DNA of 64,000 bases from Sordaria brevicollis (lineage: Eukaryota; Ascomycota; Sordariomycetes; Sordariales; Sordariaceae): NCBI GenBank assembly GCA_033439795.1, contig JAUTDP010000013.1, positions 186,001 through 250,000 on the forward strand. The letters run 5' to 3'. Under the pieces are notes generated by a model, which was given only the letters and a program-made list of their open reading frames with translations, made no database searches and was not told the DNA's origin. The stretch's first letter is position 1, and every line of letters begins with the position of its first letter. Both the position numbers and the translations under genes were made by a program. Below are positions 1 to 13,819 of this stretch, in pieces.

Positions 1-2564
1 GGAAGAAAATATTAATATTCTTATTAAGAATACTCCCTTAGAATTGTTGGAAGAAGAAGAAGATTATATAGATTTTTCTATATTAGAAAAATCTAATAAT
101 AATTCGAATAATAATAATTCGAATAATAATTCGAATAATAATTCGAATAATTCTTCTAGAATTTCTAAAATTTTCGATTCCGATGAGGAAGATAATATAA
201 TTTTCGAAGATATTAAAATGGTAAATATAATTACCCCTAATACCCTTAATATTATTAAAAATAATAATATTAAAAATATTATTAAAAATAATAATATTAA
301 AAATATTATTAAAAATAATAATATTAAAAATCCTTATATTAAATTAGAAGTTAATTATAATAAAATTTTAGGATTGGGAATAAAACGGTTATTTAATAAC
401 CTTCCTAAATTATATTATTCTGCTTCGTTTAATAAAAATGATAAAAATAATTATAAAAATAATTTTATTATCGATTTTAGATTAGTAATTTACGTTATTT
501 CTAATAAGGATTTTTTCTATACTTTTAAAGAAACGAATAAAGTAGTTTCTTAGGGAAAGGCTACCAAACGGTTTATATTGGGTATTAGAAATGTATTTAT
601 ATATTTTAAAGATTTTAATAAAAGAATACTTTTAAAAAACTGTTATTATATGCTAGAATTAGGTATAAATATTATAAGTAATTCTACTTTAGAAGGTAAT
701 TATTATAATATAATTAATAAATATAATATTTATTTAAGAAACGGTTTAAATATTATAAATATTAGCGAGCAAATAAATAATTTATATTTTTTACTAATTG
801 AAATTTTAAAACCTAAAAAACGGTTATATATTGGTGATATTAATACTATAAGTATTAATATAATAAGAAATAAGAAGAAATTAAATAATATTAAAAATAC
901 GAATAATAATAAGAATATTAATAAAAATATTAATAATAATAATATTAATAAAAATATTAATAAAAATAATATTAATAAAAATAATATTAATGAAAATAAT
1001 ATTAATAAAGATAATATTAATATTAATAATAATAAATCGATAGATTTAAATATACTACATTAGCGGTTTATTTACTATAGTAATAATAATATTCGTAATA
1101 TTCTTAAAAATACGATTTCTTCTTATAAATATAATAATAATTTAGAAAAAGATTGCCCTATTTGCTACTAAGCTAAAATAACGAATAAAAAGAATAAAAA
1201 TATTAATAAAAATATTATTAATATAAAATATAATAATTATATAGATAAAATTAGTAGTGATCTATATAGTCCATTTACTAATAAAATGTATAATAATTAT
1301 AAATATTTTATAACTTTTATAAATAAGGCTACTCGTTATTTAGAAATATCTTTATTAAAGGATAAAGAAGAAGTATTCGAATTTATTAATAATTTTATTA
1401 CTAAAAATGAAAATATTAATAATAAAAGAATAAAAATATTCTAATTAGATAATAGAATGGAATATATTAATAAAAGAATAAAAATTTTATTTAATAATAA
1501 AGGAATTATTTATTAATTAAATGCTCCTTATATTAAAAAATAAAACGGTTTCTTAGAAAGGATTAATAGAACCTTATTAGAAAAGGTTAAATCCTTATTA
1601 ATAAACGCTAAATTACCGTTATATTTATAAGGAGAAGCCTTAGAAACGGCTATATATTTATATAATAAAACCCCCTATAGTTCTATAGGGTATAAAACCC
1701 CTTACGAATTAAAATATAATGAAAAACCTAATATTGATAATATTAGAATATTCGGTTCAACCGTTTTTTATAAATTAAAAGGACCTAATATTTCGAAATT
1801 AGGACTCTAAGCCGAAAGGGCTATATTAGTAGGCTTCGGGGAAAATAATAATAATAATTATAAAATATATAATTTCTAGAAAAGAAAGGCTTTCTGGGTT
1901 CGAGATTTAAAAATATTAGAAGGTATTTATTATATTAATAATAATAATAATACTTTATATAAATCCACCTTAAATAATATTGAAAATAATATTATTAAAA
2001 ATTTAGAAGATTTATTTTTAAATAATAATAATAATTATAATAATAATAATTATAATAATAATTATAATAATAATTTAGAAGAATTTGAGTCTGAATTCGA
2101 AGATTTTATTATTAAAAATAATAAAAATAATAATATAAATAATAAAAATAATAATAATAATAATAATATTATAAATAATTATAATTATAATATTAATAAT
2201 TAAGGTTTAAGAAGATCCTTTAGAATTATTAATTCTAGTAATTACTTTCCAAATAATAATAATTTATCGAATAATATACGCGTATTATTACTAAGGAAAA
2301 ATAGAGAATATTATTAATAATTTAAATCGATTAATTTTATAGAAAACTCTGTATTAAATATTATTAAAAATCTTAATAATATTGAAGAACCTTCTATATA
2401 TAAATAGGTTATTTCTAGTCCTTATAGCCAAGAGTGGATAAAATCTATGAAAATAGAAGTAGAAGAATTAGAAAGACAAAATACTTGGGAATTAGTAAAT
2501 CTCCCTAAGAATAGAAAAACCTTAGGCGGTCGATGGGTTTATAAATTAAAACCTATTAATAATA

Positions 2565-2611
2565 ATAACCAGAATAATAATAATAATTCTAATAATAAAG
2601 AAAATAATTAT

Positions 2612-2648
<37 letters not shown>

Positions 2649-2725
2649 AAAATAATAATAATAATAATAATAATATTAATACTAATAATAATATTATAAA
2701 TAATAATTCTTTAAAGAAAGAATAT
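2565..2725 (+). repeat. AAT-rich, poly-Asn insertion inside the reverse transcriptase
   Basis: Between the RT segments WVYKLKP and the later VQGFNQIEGLDF lies about 160 bp of mostly AAT/TAAT units that encode an Asn-rich stretch in the RT frame. Equivalent inserts occur at about 9890-10050 and 17210-17370 in the other units, so the insertion predates the amplification. AAC triplets altered by RIP (ACA to ATA) would give AAT without changing Asn, which may explain why the run is still in frame. Confidence 0.7.
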
Positions 2726-3257
2726 AAATTTAAAAATCGATAGGTAGTGTAAGGTTTTAACCAAATAGAAGGTCTAGATTTTCTAGAAACCTTTTCTACC
2801 ATTTACCGGCCAGAAACTTATAGAATATTCTTTATTATAAGAATAATTAATAATTGGGAATTATTACAATACGATGTAAAAAATGCATTCGTTCACGCTT
2901 ATATCAATGAAGATATATACATTATACCCCCGACTAGTTATTATAATAATTTACTAGAAAATAAGGTCTATAAATTAAAAAAGGCCTTATATGGTTTAAA
3001 ATAAAGCTTTAGGCTCTGGTATAAATATTTAACTAAGGTTTTAAAGGCCTTAGAATTCGAAATTTTTCCTTTCGATAACGGTGCATTTATTAATAATAAA
3101 TTAAATATTATTATACTCTATCACGTTAATAACCTTATAATAATAGGCCTAGAAAAATCTATTATAGATAATATAATAGAAAAAGCAATTAAAAGTATTA
3201 AATTTCAATACCTTGGGGAAGTTAATATATTTTTAGGAATAGAAATTATTATTAAAA

Positions 3258-3430
3258 GAAATATTAATAATAATAATAATAATAATATTATTAATAATAA
3301 TACTATTAATAATAAAAAGGATAATAATTATAATAATAATAATATTAATTATAATAATAATAATAAAAATATTAATTATAATAATAATTATAATATTATT
3401 AATTATAATAATAATAATAAATATAATTAT
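3258..3430 (+). repeat. Second Asn-rich AAT/TAAT insertion, RT to RNase H linker
   Basis: This follows the FLGIEIIIKR segment and precedes the HQYKYTRKMLEKY segment. It is dominated by AAT, TAT and ATT triplets and is repeated at about 10590-10755 and 17925-18085. The opposite strand reads as poly-Ile only because the triplet run is open in several frames, so that is not a gene. Confidence 0.7.
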
Positions 3431-4663
3431 ATCCATATACACCAATATAAATATACTAGAAAAATGCTAGAAAAATATAATAAAACGGATATTAATCCAG
3501 TATTAATACCTTTAACTAAAATAAAATTAGTTAAAAATAAAGGTTAAGCTTCTAAAGAAGAAATAAAATTATATTAATAATATATAGGTTCTTTATTATA
3601 CCTAGCTTTAAAATCAAGGCCAAATTTAGCCTTCCCAGTATAATACTGCGCTAAATATATTAGTAACCTTAATAAAGACCATTTTAAAGCCGTTGATCAA
3701 ATATTTAGTTATTTAAATAAATACCCAAATTTAGGAATAACCTATAAAAATAAAAATAAAAATAATAATAATCTTATATTAAAAGGTTATTATAATAGCG
3801 ATTACGCTAATTATTTAGATTCTAAAAGATTTACAACAGGATATATATTTACCTTGGGAAATAATATAATTTCTTGGAATAGTAGGCTTTAAAAAACGGT
3901 GGCCTTATTTACTTGTGAAGTTGAATATATAGCTTTAACGGAAGCTATTAAAGAATTATTATATTTAAATTCTTCTTTAAAATATATTAATAAATTAATT
4001 AATATAATAAATATTCTAGAAATTATACCCCCTATATTCGAAGATAATATGGCTGCTTTAAAATTGGCTAATAATCTAGAATTTTATAAATGGTCTAAGT
4101 ATATCGATATAAGGTATTATTTTATAAGGGAAGTTATAAATAATAATAAGGCAAAAATAATATATATCCCTACTAAAGAACAATTAGCGGATAATTTAAC
4201 GAAGCCAATGGATAATAAATATTTATTAGAATAGCGGAATAAAATAGGTATTGAAAAATTTTTATTATAAAATATTTTATTATATTATAAATAATAGAAT
4301 AATAAAATAATATAATACATTAATATATTATAAAATAATATTAAGAATATTATATTATTTATAGGTTTTTTATTTTATAAATTATAAATAAGATTTTCCT
4401 ATTAAGAAATTATAATTATATAAAAAATTAATAATTATAATAATAAACGGGTTTTTATAAATATTTATAATATTTAAATTTTTACCCTATATACTATATA
4501 TATAAAAAATATATATATAAATAATAATAAAGGTTTTATAAATATTAAAAAATTAATATTTAATTTTTACCTTATAAGAGTTTAATTTTTTCTCTTAATA
4601 TATATATTATAGAATAATATATATTTATAACCTAATTACTACCGTAACTAATTTACGGGGGAG

Positions 4664-6490
4664 TATTAGTCTTAATATATATATTATATAATAATATTAT
4701 ATTTATATATAGATTTACAAGATTATACTATATACTATATATTATATATATAGGGTATACGAGGGTAGCCAACCTTAAAGTAACTTATCGAACTCTTCTT
4801 TACTCTACCGAAGTCTAAAGGCCTAAAAAGGCCTAGGGTAACCTAGAGTAGCCTAGGTCTAAAAGCCGAAGCCCAAAAAGGCCGAAGTTTAAAGGTTAAA
4901 AGAACTAGGTAAATAAAAGAAATCCGGGAATAAAAGAAAACGACGTTAACGGACCTTTTCCTTTTAACGGCTCGTAACTCGGCCATTTATAATCGTACGG
5001 AAACGAATATAACGTTTTCGGAATCGTCGAAATTCGACGGATCCGGCTATTAAATCGGATTTTTAAAAAATATAAGAATGGGGCTTCCTCGAAGGAAAGA
5101 AGGATTTTTCTTCACCCTTAGATATTTATTAATATTTTTACTAATTTAAATCCTATATATATATAAAGTATATTATTATAACCGTTTTATCCTCCTTTAT
5201 ATAATTATATTATTTATACCTTCGGTTTCCTATAATACTGCCCTCTTTTTCTATTTTAAGGATAATAATTAAATTGCCTTCGTTATTTATTTTTAAGCCT
5301 TTACCTTCGATATCTTTTATTATACCGAATTAATTTGTAAAAGTTATAAAGCTCCTTCTTTAATAGGTTATAAGCCTAGGTTTATTTCGATAAACCTTCT
5401 TAATAACGAACCGATTTATTAAGAATATTATTATTTTTGGTTTCCCCCGTTTATTAATAACGGGAAGAAGGTCCTTTATTACCTTTTCGAAAAGGAATTC
5501 CCTCTTAATATTAAGGAATATAAATATTAGATTTTTATTATTAAAATAGAATTAATTATTAGTTTAAATCTATTTAATAAAGATCGTTTCCGATTTTTGG
5601 AAGATATTTATTATAATTTTTTCTTTAAGGAAGAATATTTCTTCGAAATTCTTGTTAATGAAGAAGATTCCCTTGGAAATATTTTCTAATTCTATTTCGA
5701 GAAATTCCTCTACCTTGGAATTCTTTTTGACGAAAGAGAAAGAGAGAGAAAGGAAAGATATTTAAAATATTTATTCTAAGGAATGGAATTAAATTCCGAA
5801 TTAGTTAGAGGGCTTTTTAAATCCCTTTATTCCTTTCTAAACGGCTAGAGATAATAGGAATTAATCTTTAAATTATTTCCACTTAGTTAGAAGGTTATAT
5901 AGCTTTATATAGAAATTTTTTATATAAAAATAAAAACCCTTTTGAAAAATACTTTTATTTTTCTATATTTATTTATTTTAATAAATAAGGATTTTTTTAT
6001 TGTGAAAAAACGTTGGGTTATATATATATTTATTAAAAATATATATATATATTTTTCTTATATAAATAAGAAAAAGAAAAAACCAGATTTATATATTTAA
6101 ATATTTATTAAATATTTATATTATATAAAGGTTAAGAAATTCTTTAAGAATTTTCTAAAAATTATTTTTATTAAAAGAAAATAATTATCGATTATAATAT
6201 CGATATATATAATTATTAAAAATAATTATATAAATTATATATATAAATTATATATATAATTAAAATTCTTTAAGAAGAATTTTTATTATTATTTTCATTA
6301 TTGAAAATAATAAATATATATTATTAAAATAATAATATATTATATATATATATATTATAATTATATAATATATATATATTTGAGCTATATATTATATTTA
6401 TAAAGAATTTTATTCTTAAAATATATAATATAAATATATAATAAAAAATATATATATATATTTATATATATATTATTATATATAATAAAA
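4664..6490 (+). mobile_element. LTR plus 5' leader between unit 1 and unit 2
   Basis: After the polypurine tract ending at 4663 the sequence begins TATTAG, the expected RIP product of a TGTTAG/TGTTGG copia LTR start. The interval ends at the gag ATG at 6491. A single such interval per unit means the LTR and 5' leader cannot be separated from the repeat structure alone. No primer binding site is recognisable, probably because of RIP. It contains a degenerate open frame (5078-5848) and a very AT-rich tail (about 5,880-6,490) with TATA-like runs. Confidence 0.65.
5078..5848 (+). pseudogene. Extra ORF of unknown function in the LTR/spacer, unit 1
   Basis: From ATG 5078 one reading frame runs about 257 codons interrupted only by TAA/TAG. 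The translation starts MGLPRRKEGFFF and later includes a charged segment with alternating Glu/Arg (DERERERKERYLKYLF). It is not gag, protease, integrase, RT or RNase H. The homologous beginning in unit 3 (19742-20027) is almost free of RIP and is truly open, which supports a real ancestral ORF. Function is unknown: it could be LTR-encoded, an extra 5' ORF of the element, or a captured host fragment. Confidence 0.5.
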
Positions 6491-9400
6491 ATGGCCAGTG
6501 GTTTTAAAATTAAATTCCCTAAATTAAAGGGAACCTAAAATTATACCCTCTAGGCTATAAGAGCTAAAGCTTATTTTACTCTTATAGAAAATTGGGATAA
6601 ATTCTAAGAAGAAGGCCTTAAAAACGATTAAGAGGCGTTGGCCAAATTATAATTAATTATAGAAGACGGCCCCCTTCTTTATATTTAATACGAAACTTCA
6701 GTTTTTAAAGCCTGGAATATTTTAAAGGATTTATATAGTCTTTAAAAATTTACTTCCGAATTCCTTATTATAAAGGAATTTTTTGAAACTATTCCTAATT
6801 TTTTTAAAAATATAGAATCCTACTTTAATAAAATTAAGGCTATTATAAATGAATTAAAATTTAGGGAAATAGAATTATTTAATTAGGTAGTAATTTCCTG
6901 GATTTTATTTAATTTAGGGGATGGTTACGAAGGCTTCGTTTCTTCTATAATTTAGGACCTTAGAAAGGATTCTAAGGCTTATACCCTTAAAATTATTTCT
7001 TTATTTATTATAGATAAATTAAAAAAAAAGGATTTAAATTAGAATAATATTCTTTTTATTAATAATAATAAGAATAATTCTAAAAATAAGAATTTTAATA
7101 AGAATTTTAATAATAAATTTATTAAAAATTCTAATAAAAATTCTAATAAAATACCTTTCTAGAATTCTAAACTTTATAAAGGAAAGAAACTTTGGAAAGT
7201 AGTTAAAAAGGCTATTTATTGTACTTATTATAAAAAGCTTGGCTATAAGTATATAGAATATATTTTTTTATACCTAGAAAAAGCTCTAAAGTATTGGAAA
7301 ATAAGGCTAGAAAATTTAGGAAAGAAAGAAAGGGAAGAAAATATTAATATTCTTATTAAGAATACTCCCTTAAAATTGTTGGAAGAAGAAGAAGATTATA
7401 TAGATTTTTCTATATTAGAAAAATTTAATAATAATTCGAATAATAATAATTCGAATAATAATTCGAATAATAATTCGAATAATTCTTCTAGAATTTTTAA
7501 AATTTTCGATTCCGATAAAGAAGATAATATAGTCTTCGAAGATATTAAAATAGTAAATATAATTACCCCTAATACCCTAATATTATTAAAAATAATAATA
7601 TTAAAAATATTATTAAAAATAATAATATTAAAAATATTATTAAAAATAATAATATTGAAAATCCTTATATTAAATTAGAAGTTAATTATAATAAAATTTT
7701 AGGATTGGGAATAAAACGGTTATTTAATAACCTTTTTAAATTATATTATTCTACTTCGTTTAATAAAAATAATAAAAATAATTATAAAAATAATTTTATT
7801 ATCGATTTTAAATTAGTAATCTACGTTATTTCTAATAAGGATTTTTTCTATACTTTTAAAGAAACGAATAAAATAGTTTCTTGGGGAAAGGCTATTAAAC
7901 GGTCTATATTAGGTATTAGAAATGTATTTATATATTTTAAAAATTCTAATAAAAGAATGTTTCTAAAAAATTATTATTATATATTAGAATTAGGTATAAA
8001 TATTATAAATAATTTTGCCTTAGAAGGTATTTATTATAATATAATTAATAAATATAATATTTATTTAAGAAACGGTTTAAATACTATAAATATTGGCGAG
8101 TAAATAAATGGCTTATATTTTTTACTAGTTGAAATTTTAAAACCTAAAAAACGGTTATATATTGGTGATATTAATACTATAAGTATTAATATAATAAGAA
8201 ATAAGAAGAAATTAAATAATATTAAAAATACGAATAATAATAAGAATATTAATAAAAATATTAATAATAATAATATTAATAAAAATATTAATAAAAATAA
8301 TATTAATAAAAATAATATTAATGAAAATAATATTAATAAAGATAATATTAATATTAATAATAATAAATCGATAGATTTAAATATACTATATTAGCGGTTT
8401 ACTTACTGCGGTAATGATAATATTCGTAATATTCTTAAAAATACGATTTCTTCTTATAAATATAATAATAATTTAGAAAAAGACTGCCCTATTTGCTACT
8501 AAGCTAAAATAACGAATAAAAAGAATAAAAATATTAATAAAAATATTATTAATATAAAATATAATAATTATATAGATAAAATTAGTAGTGATCTATATAG
8601 TCCATTTATTAATAAAACGTATAATAATTATAAATATTTTATAACCTTTATAGATAAGGCTACTCGTTATTTAGAAATATCTTTATTAAAGGATAAAGAA
8701 GAAGTATTCGAATTTATTAATAATTTTATTACTAAAAATGAAAATATTAATAATAAAAGAATAAAAATATTCTAATTAGATAATAGAATAGAATATATTA
8801 ATAAAAGAATAAAAACTTTATTTAATAATAAAGGAATTATTTATTAATTAAATGCTCCTTATATTAAAAAATAAAACGGTTTCCTAGAAAGGATTAATAG
8901 AACCTTATTAGAAAAGGTTAAATCTTTATTAATAAACGCTAAATTACCGTTATATTTATAAAGAGAAGCCTTAGAAACGGTTATATATTTATATAATAAA
9001 ACCCCCTATAGTTCTATAGGGTATAAAACCCCTTACGAATTAAAATATAATGAAAAACCTAATATTGATAATATTAGAATATTCGGTTCAACCGTTTTTT
9101 ATAAATTAAAAGGACCTAATATCTCGAAATTAGGACCCTAAGCCGAAAGGGCCATATTAGTAGGCTTCGGGGAAAATAATAATAATAATTATAAAATATA
9201 TAATTTCTAGAAAAGAAAGGCTTTCTGGGTTCGAGATTTAAAAATATTAGAAGGTATTTATTATATTAATAATAATAATAATACCTTATATAAATCCACC
9301 TTAAATAATATTGAAAATAATATTATTAAAAATTTAGAAGATTTATTTTTAAATAATAATAATAATTATAATAATAATAATTATAATAATAATTATAATA

Positions 9401-9942
9401 ATAATTCAGAAGAATTTGAGTCTGAATTCGAAGATTTTATTATTAAAAATAATAAAAATAATAATATAAATAATAAAAATAATAATAATAATAATAATAT
9501 TATAAATAACTATAATTATAATATTAATAATTAAGGTCTAAGAAGATCCCTTAGAATTATTGATTCTAGTAATTACTTTCCAAATAATAATAATTTATCG
9601 AATAATATACGCGTATTATTATTAAGGAAAAATAGAGAATATTATTAATAATTTAAATCGATAAATTATATAGAAAACTCTATATTAAATATTATTAAAA
9701 ATCTTAATAATATTGAAGAACCTTCTATATATAAATAGGCTATTTCTAGTCCTTATAACCAAAAGTGGATAAAATCTATAAAAATAGAAGTAGAAGAATT
9801 GGAAAGACAAAATACTTGGGAATTAGTAAATCTCCCTAAGAATAGAAAAGCCTTAAGCGGTCGATAGGTTTATAAATTAAAACCTATTAATAATAATAAC
9901 CAAAATAATAATAATAATTCTAATAATAAAGAAAATAATTAT

Positions 9943-9979
<37 letters not shown>

Positions 9980-10593
9980 AAAATAATAATAATAATAATA
10001 ATAATATTAATACTAATAATAATATTATAAATAATAATTCTTTAAAGAAAGAATATAAATTTAAAAGTCGATGGGTAATGCAAGGTTTTAACCAAATAGA
10101 AGGTCTAGATTTTCTAGAAACCTTTTCTACCGTTTACCGGCCAGAAACCTATAGAATATTCTTTATTATAGGAATAATTAATAATTAGGAATTATTATAA
10201 TACGATATAAAAAATGCATTCGTTTACGCTTATATCGATGAAGATATATACGTTATACCCCCGACTAATTATTATAATAATTTACTAAAAAATAAGGTCT
10301 ATAAATTAAAAAAGGCCTTATATAATTTAAAATAAAGCTTTAGGCTTTGGTATAAATATTTAACTAAGGTTTTAAAGGCCCTAGAATTCGAAATTTTTCC
10401 TTTCGATAACGGTGCATTTATTAATAATAAATTAAATATTATTATACTCTATCACGTTAATAACCTTATAATAATAGGCCCAGAAAAATCTATTATAGAT
10501 AATATAATAGAAAAAGCAATTAAAAGTATTAAACTTCAATACCTTGGGGAAGTTAATATATTTTTAGGAATAGAAATTATTATTAAAAGAAAT

Positions 10594-10627
<34 letters not shown>

Positions 10628-11604
10628 ATAATAATACTATTAATAATAAAAAGGATAATAATTATAATAATAATAATATTAATTATAATAATAATAATGA
10701 AAATATTAATTATAATAATAATCATAATATTATTAATTATAATAATAATAATAAATATAATTATATCTATATGCACCAATATAAATATATTAGAAAAATA
10801 CTAGAAAAATATAATAAAACGGATATTAATCCAATATTAATACCTTTAACTAAAATAAAATTAGTTAAAAATAAAAGTCAAGCTTCTAAAGAAGAAATAA
10901 AATTATATTAACAATATATAGATTCTTTATTATACCTAGCTTTAAAATCAAAGCCAGATTTAGCCTTCCCAATACAATACTACGCTAAATATACTAGTAA
11001 CCCTAATAAAGACCATTTTAAAGCCGTTAATCAAATATTTAGTTATTTAAATAAATACCCAAATTTAGGAATAACCTATAAAAATAAAAATAAAAATAAT
11101 AATAATCTTATATTAAAAGGTTATTATAATAGCGATTACGCTAATTGTTTAAATTTTAGAAGATTTACAATAGGATATATATTTACCCTAGGAAATAATA
11201 TAATTTCTTAGAATAGTGGGCTTCAAAAAACGGTAGCCTTATCTACCTATGAAATTGAATATATTGCTTTAACGGAAGCTATTAAAGAATTATTATATTT
11301 AAATTCTTCTTTAAAATATATTAATAAATTAATTAATATAATAAATATTCCAGAAATTATACCCCCTATATTCGAAGATAATATGGCTGCTTTAAAATTG
11401 GCTAATAATCCAGAATTTCATAAACGGTCTAAATATATCGATATAAGGTATTATTTTATAAGGGAAGCTATAAATAATAATAAGGCAAAAATAATATATA
11501 TCCCTACTAAAGAACAATTAGCGGATAATTTAACGAAGCCAATAGATAATAAATATTTATCAAAATGGCGGAATAAAATAAGTATTGAAAAATTTTTATT
11601 ATAA
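6491..11604 (+). pseudogene. Copia gag-pol relic, unit 2 (complete length)
   Basis: The gag remnant begins at ATG 6491 (MASGFKIKFPKLKGT) and shows the copia gag polypeptide pattern through about 7,300, with Asn-rich spacers near 7,060-7,150. The pol domains then follow in the order given for unit 1: PR (about 7,800-7,890), zinc-binding pre-integrase (about 8,390-8,505), integrase (about 8,570-9,130), RT (about 9,745-10,580), RNase H (about 11,120-11,604). Short pieces remain open at 7376-7678, 7705-8103 and 11383-11604. The RT catalytic Asp pair reads Asn-Asn. The unit is inactive and differs from unit 3 at only scattered sites. Confidence 0.9.
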
Positions 11605-11996
11605 AATATTTTATTATATTATAAATAATAGAATAATAAAATAATATAATACATTAATATATTATAAAATAATATTAAGAATATTATATTATTTATAGGT
11701 TTTTTATTTTATAAATTATAAATAAGATTTTCCTATTAAGAAATTATAATTATATAAAAAATTAGTAATTATAATAATAAACGGGTTTTTATAAATGTTT
11801 ATAATATTTAAATTTTTACCCTATATACTATATATATAAAAATATATATATAAATAATAATAAAGGTTTTATAAATATTAAAAAATTAATATTTAATTTT
11901 TACCTTATAAGAGTTTAATTTTTTCTCTTAATATATATATTATAGAATAATATATATTTATAACCTAATTACTACCGTAACTAATTTACGGAGGAG

Positions 11997-13819
11997 TATT
12001 AGTCTTAATATATATATTATATAATAATATTATATTTATATATAGATTTACAAGATTATATTATATATTATATATTATATATATAGGGTATACGAGGGTA
12101 GCCAACCTTAAAGTGGCTTATCGAACTCTTCTTTACTCTACCGAAGTCTAAAGGCCTAGAAAGGCCTAGGGTAGCCTAAAGTAGCTTAGGTCTAGAAGCC
12201 GAGGCCCAAAAAGGCCGAGGTTTAAAGGTTAAAAGAATTAAGTAAATAAAAGAAATCCGGGAATAAAAGAAAACGACGTTAACGGACCTTTTCCTTTTAA
12301 CGGCTCGTAACTCGGCCATTTATAGTCGTACGGAAACGAATATAACGTTTTCGGAATCGTCGAGATTCGACGGATCCGGCTATTAAATCGGATTTTTAAA
12401 AAGTATAAGAATGGGGCTTCCTCGAAGGAAAGAAGGATTTTTCTTCACCCTTAAATATTTATTAATATTTTTACTAATTTAAATCCTATATATATATAAA
12501 GTATATTATTATAACCGTTTTATCCTCCTTTATATAATTATATTATTTATACCTTCGGTTTCCTATAATACTGCCCTCTTTTTCTATTTTAAGGATAATA
12601 ATTAAATTGCCTTCGTTATTTATTTTTAAGCTTTTACCTTCGATATCTTTCATTATACCGAATTAATTTATAAAGGTTATAAGGTTCCTTCTTTAATAGG
12701 TTATAAGCCTAAATTTATTTCAATAAACCTTCTTAATAACGAACCGATTTATTAAGAATATTATTATTTTTAATTTCCCCCGTTTATTAATAACGGGAAG
12801 AAAGTCTTTTATTACCTTTTCGAAAAGGAATTCCCTCTTAATATTAAGGAATATAAATATTAGATTTTTATTATTAAAATAGAATTAATTATTAGTTTAA
12901 ATCTATTTAATAAAGATCGTTTCCGATTTTTAGAAGATATTTATTATAATTTTTTCTTTAAGGAAGAATATTTCTTCGAAATTCTTGTTAATGAAGAAGA
13001 TTCCCTTGGAAATATTTTCTAATTCTATTTCGAGAAATTCCTCTACCTTAGAATTCTTTTTAACGAAAGAGAAAGAGAGAGAAAGGAAAGATATTTAAAA
13101 TATTTATTCTAAGGAATGGAATTAAATTCCGAATTAGTTAGAGGGCTTTTTAAATCCCTTTATTCCTTTTTAAACGGCTAGAGATAATAGGAATTAGTCT
13201 TTAAATTATTTCCACTTAATTAGAAGGTTATATAGCTTTATATAGAAATTTTTTATATAGAAATAAAAACCCTTTTGAAAAATACTTTTATTTTTCTATA
13301 TTTATTTATTTTAATAAATAAGGATTTTTTTATTGTGAAAAAACGTTGGTTATATATATATTTATTAAAAATATATATATATATTTTCTTATATAAATAA
13401 GAAAAAGAAAAAACCAGATTTATATATTTAAATATTTATTAAATATTTATATTATATAAAGGTTAAGAAATTCTTTAAGAATTTTCTAAAAATTATTTTT
13501 ATTAAAAGAAAATAATTATCGATTATAATATCGATATATATAATTATTAAAAATAATTATATAAATTATATATATAAATTATATATATAATTAAAATTCT
13601 TTAAGAAGAATTTTTATTATTATTTTCATTATTGAAAATAATAAATATATATTATTAAAATAATAATATATTATATATATATATTATAATTATATAATAT
13701 ATATATATTTGAGCTATATATTATATTTATAAAGAATTTTATTCTTAAAATATATAATATAAATATATAATAAAAAATATATATATATATTTATATATAT
13801 ATTATTATATATAATAAAA
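11997..13819 (+). mobile_element. LTR plus 5' leader between unit 2 and unit 3
   Basis: Same structure as the first spacer: purine tract ending at 11996, then TATTAG, the extra ORF, an AT-rich tail, and the next gag ATG at 13820. It is colinear with 4664-6490 with small indels in AT runs. Confidence 0.65.
12411..13181 (+). pseudogene. Extra ORF of unknown function in the LTR/spacer, unit 2
   Basis: This is the second copy of the degenerate frame described at 5078-5848, at an offset of 7,333 bp. It begins with the same MGLPRRKEGFFF and is broken only by TAA/TAG. It carries slightly different RIP sites from unit 1, for example near 12,660-12,730. No function recognised. Confidence 0.5.

Larger units (their letters stand above)
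1..4270 (+). pseudogene. Copia pol relic, unit 1 (5' part outside the window)
   Basis: This is a Ty1/copia polyprotein broken by TAA/TAG stops typical of RIP on CAA, CAG and TGG codons. Domain order is protease remnant (about 470-560), gag-pre-integrase with a CPIC zinc-binding remnant (about 1055-1175), integrase core (about 1235-1800, including NGFLERINRTL), reverse transcriptase (about 2410-3250, with YDVKNAFVHAY), and RNase H (about 3780-4230, with FEDNMAALKLANN and LADNLTKP). The PR-INT-RT-RH order fixes the superfamily as copia. Pieces still open include 44-553, 578-1063 and 3899-4234. The RT YVDD motif has become VNN and the frame is interrupted many times, so it cannot be active. Long Asn-rich runs interrupt the RT and the RT-RH linker. 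Confidence 0.9.

Noticed and set aside
3233..3445. Poly-Ile/Asn ORFs on the minus strand (also 10564-10779 and 17894-18109)
   Set aside because: They are read from AAT/ATT triplet runs open in several frames inside the copia pol relic, with no independent coding evidence.
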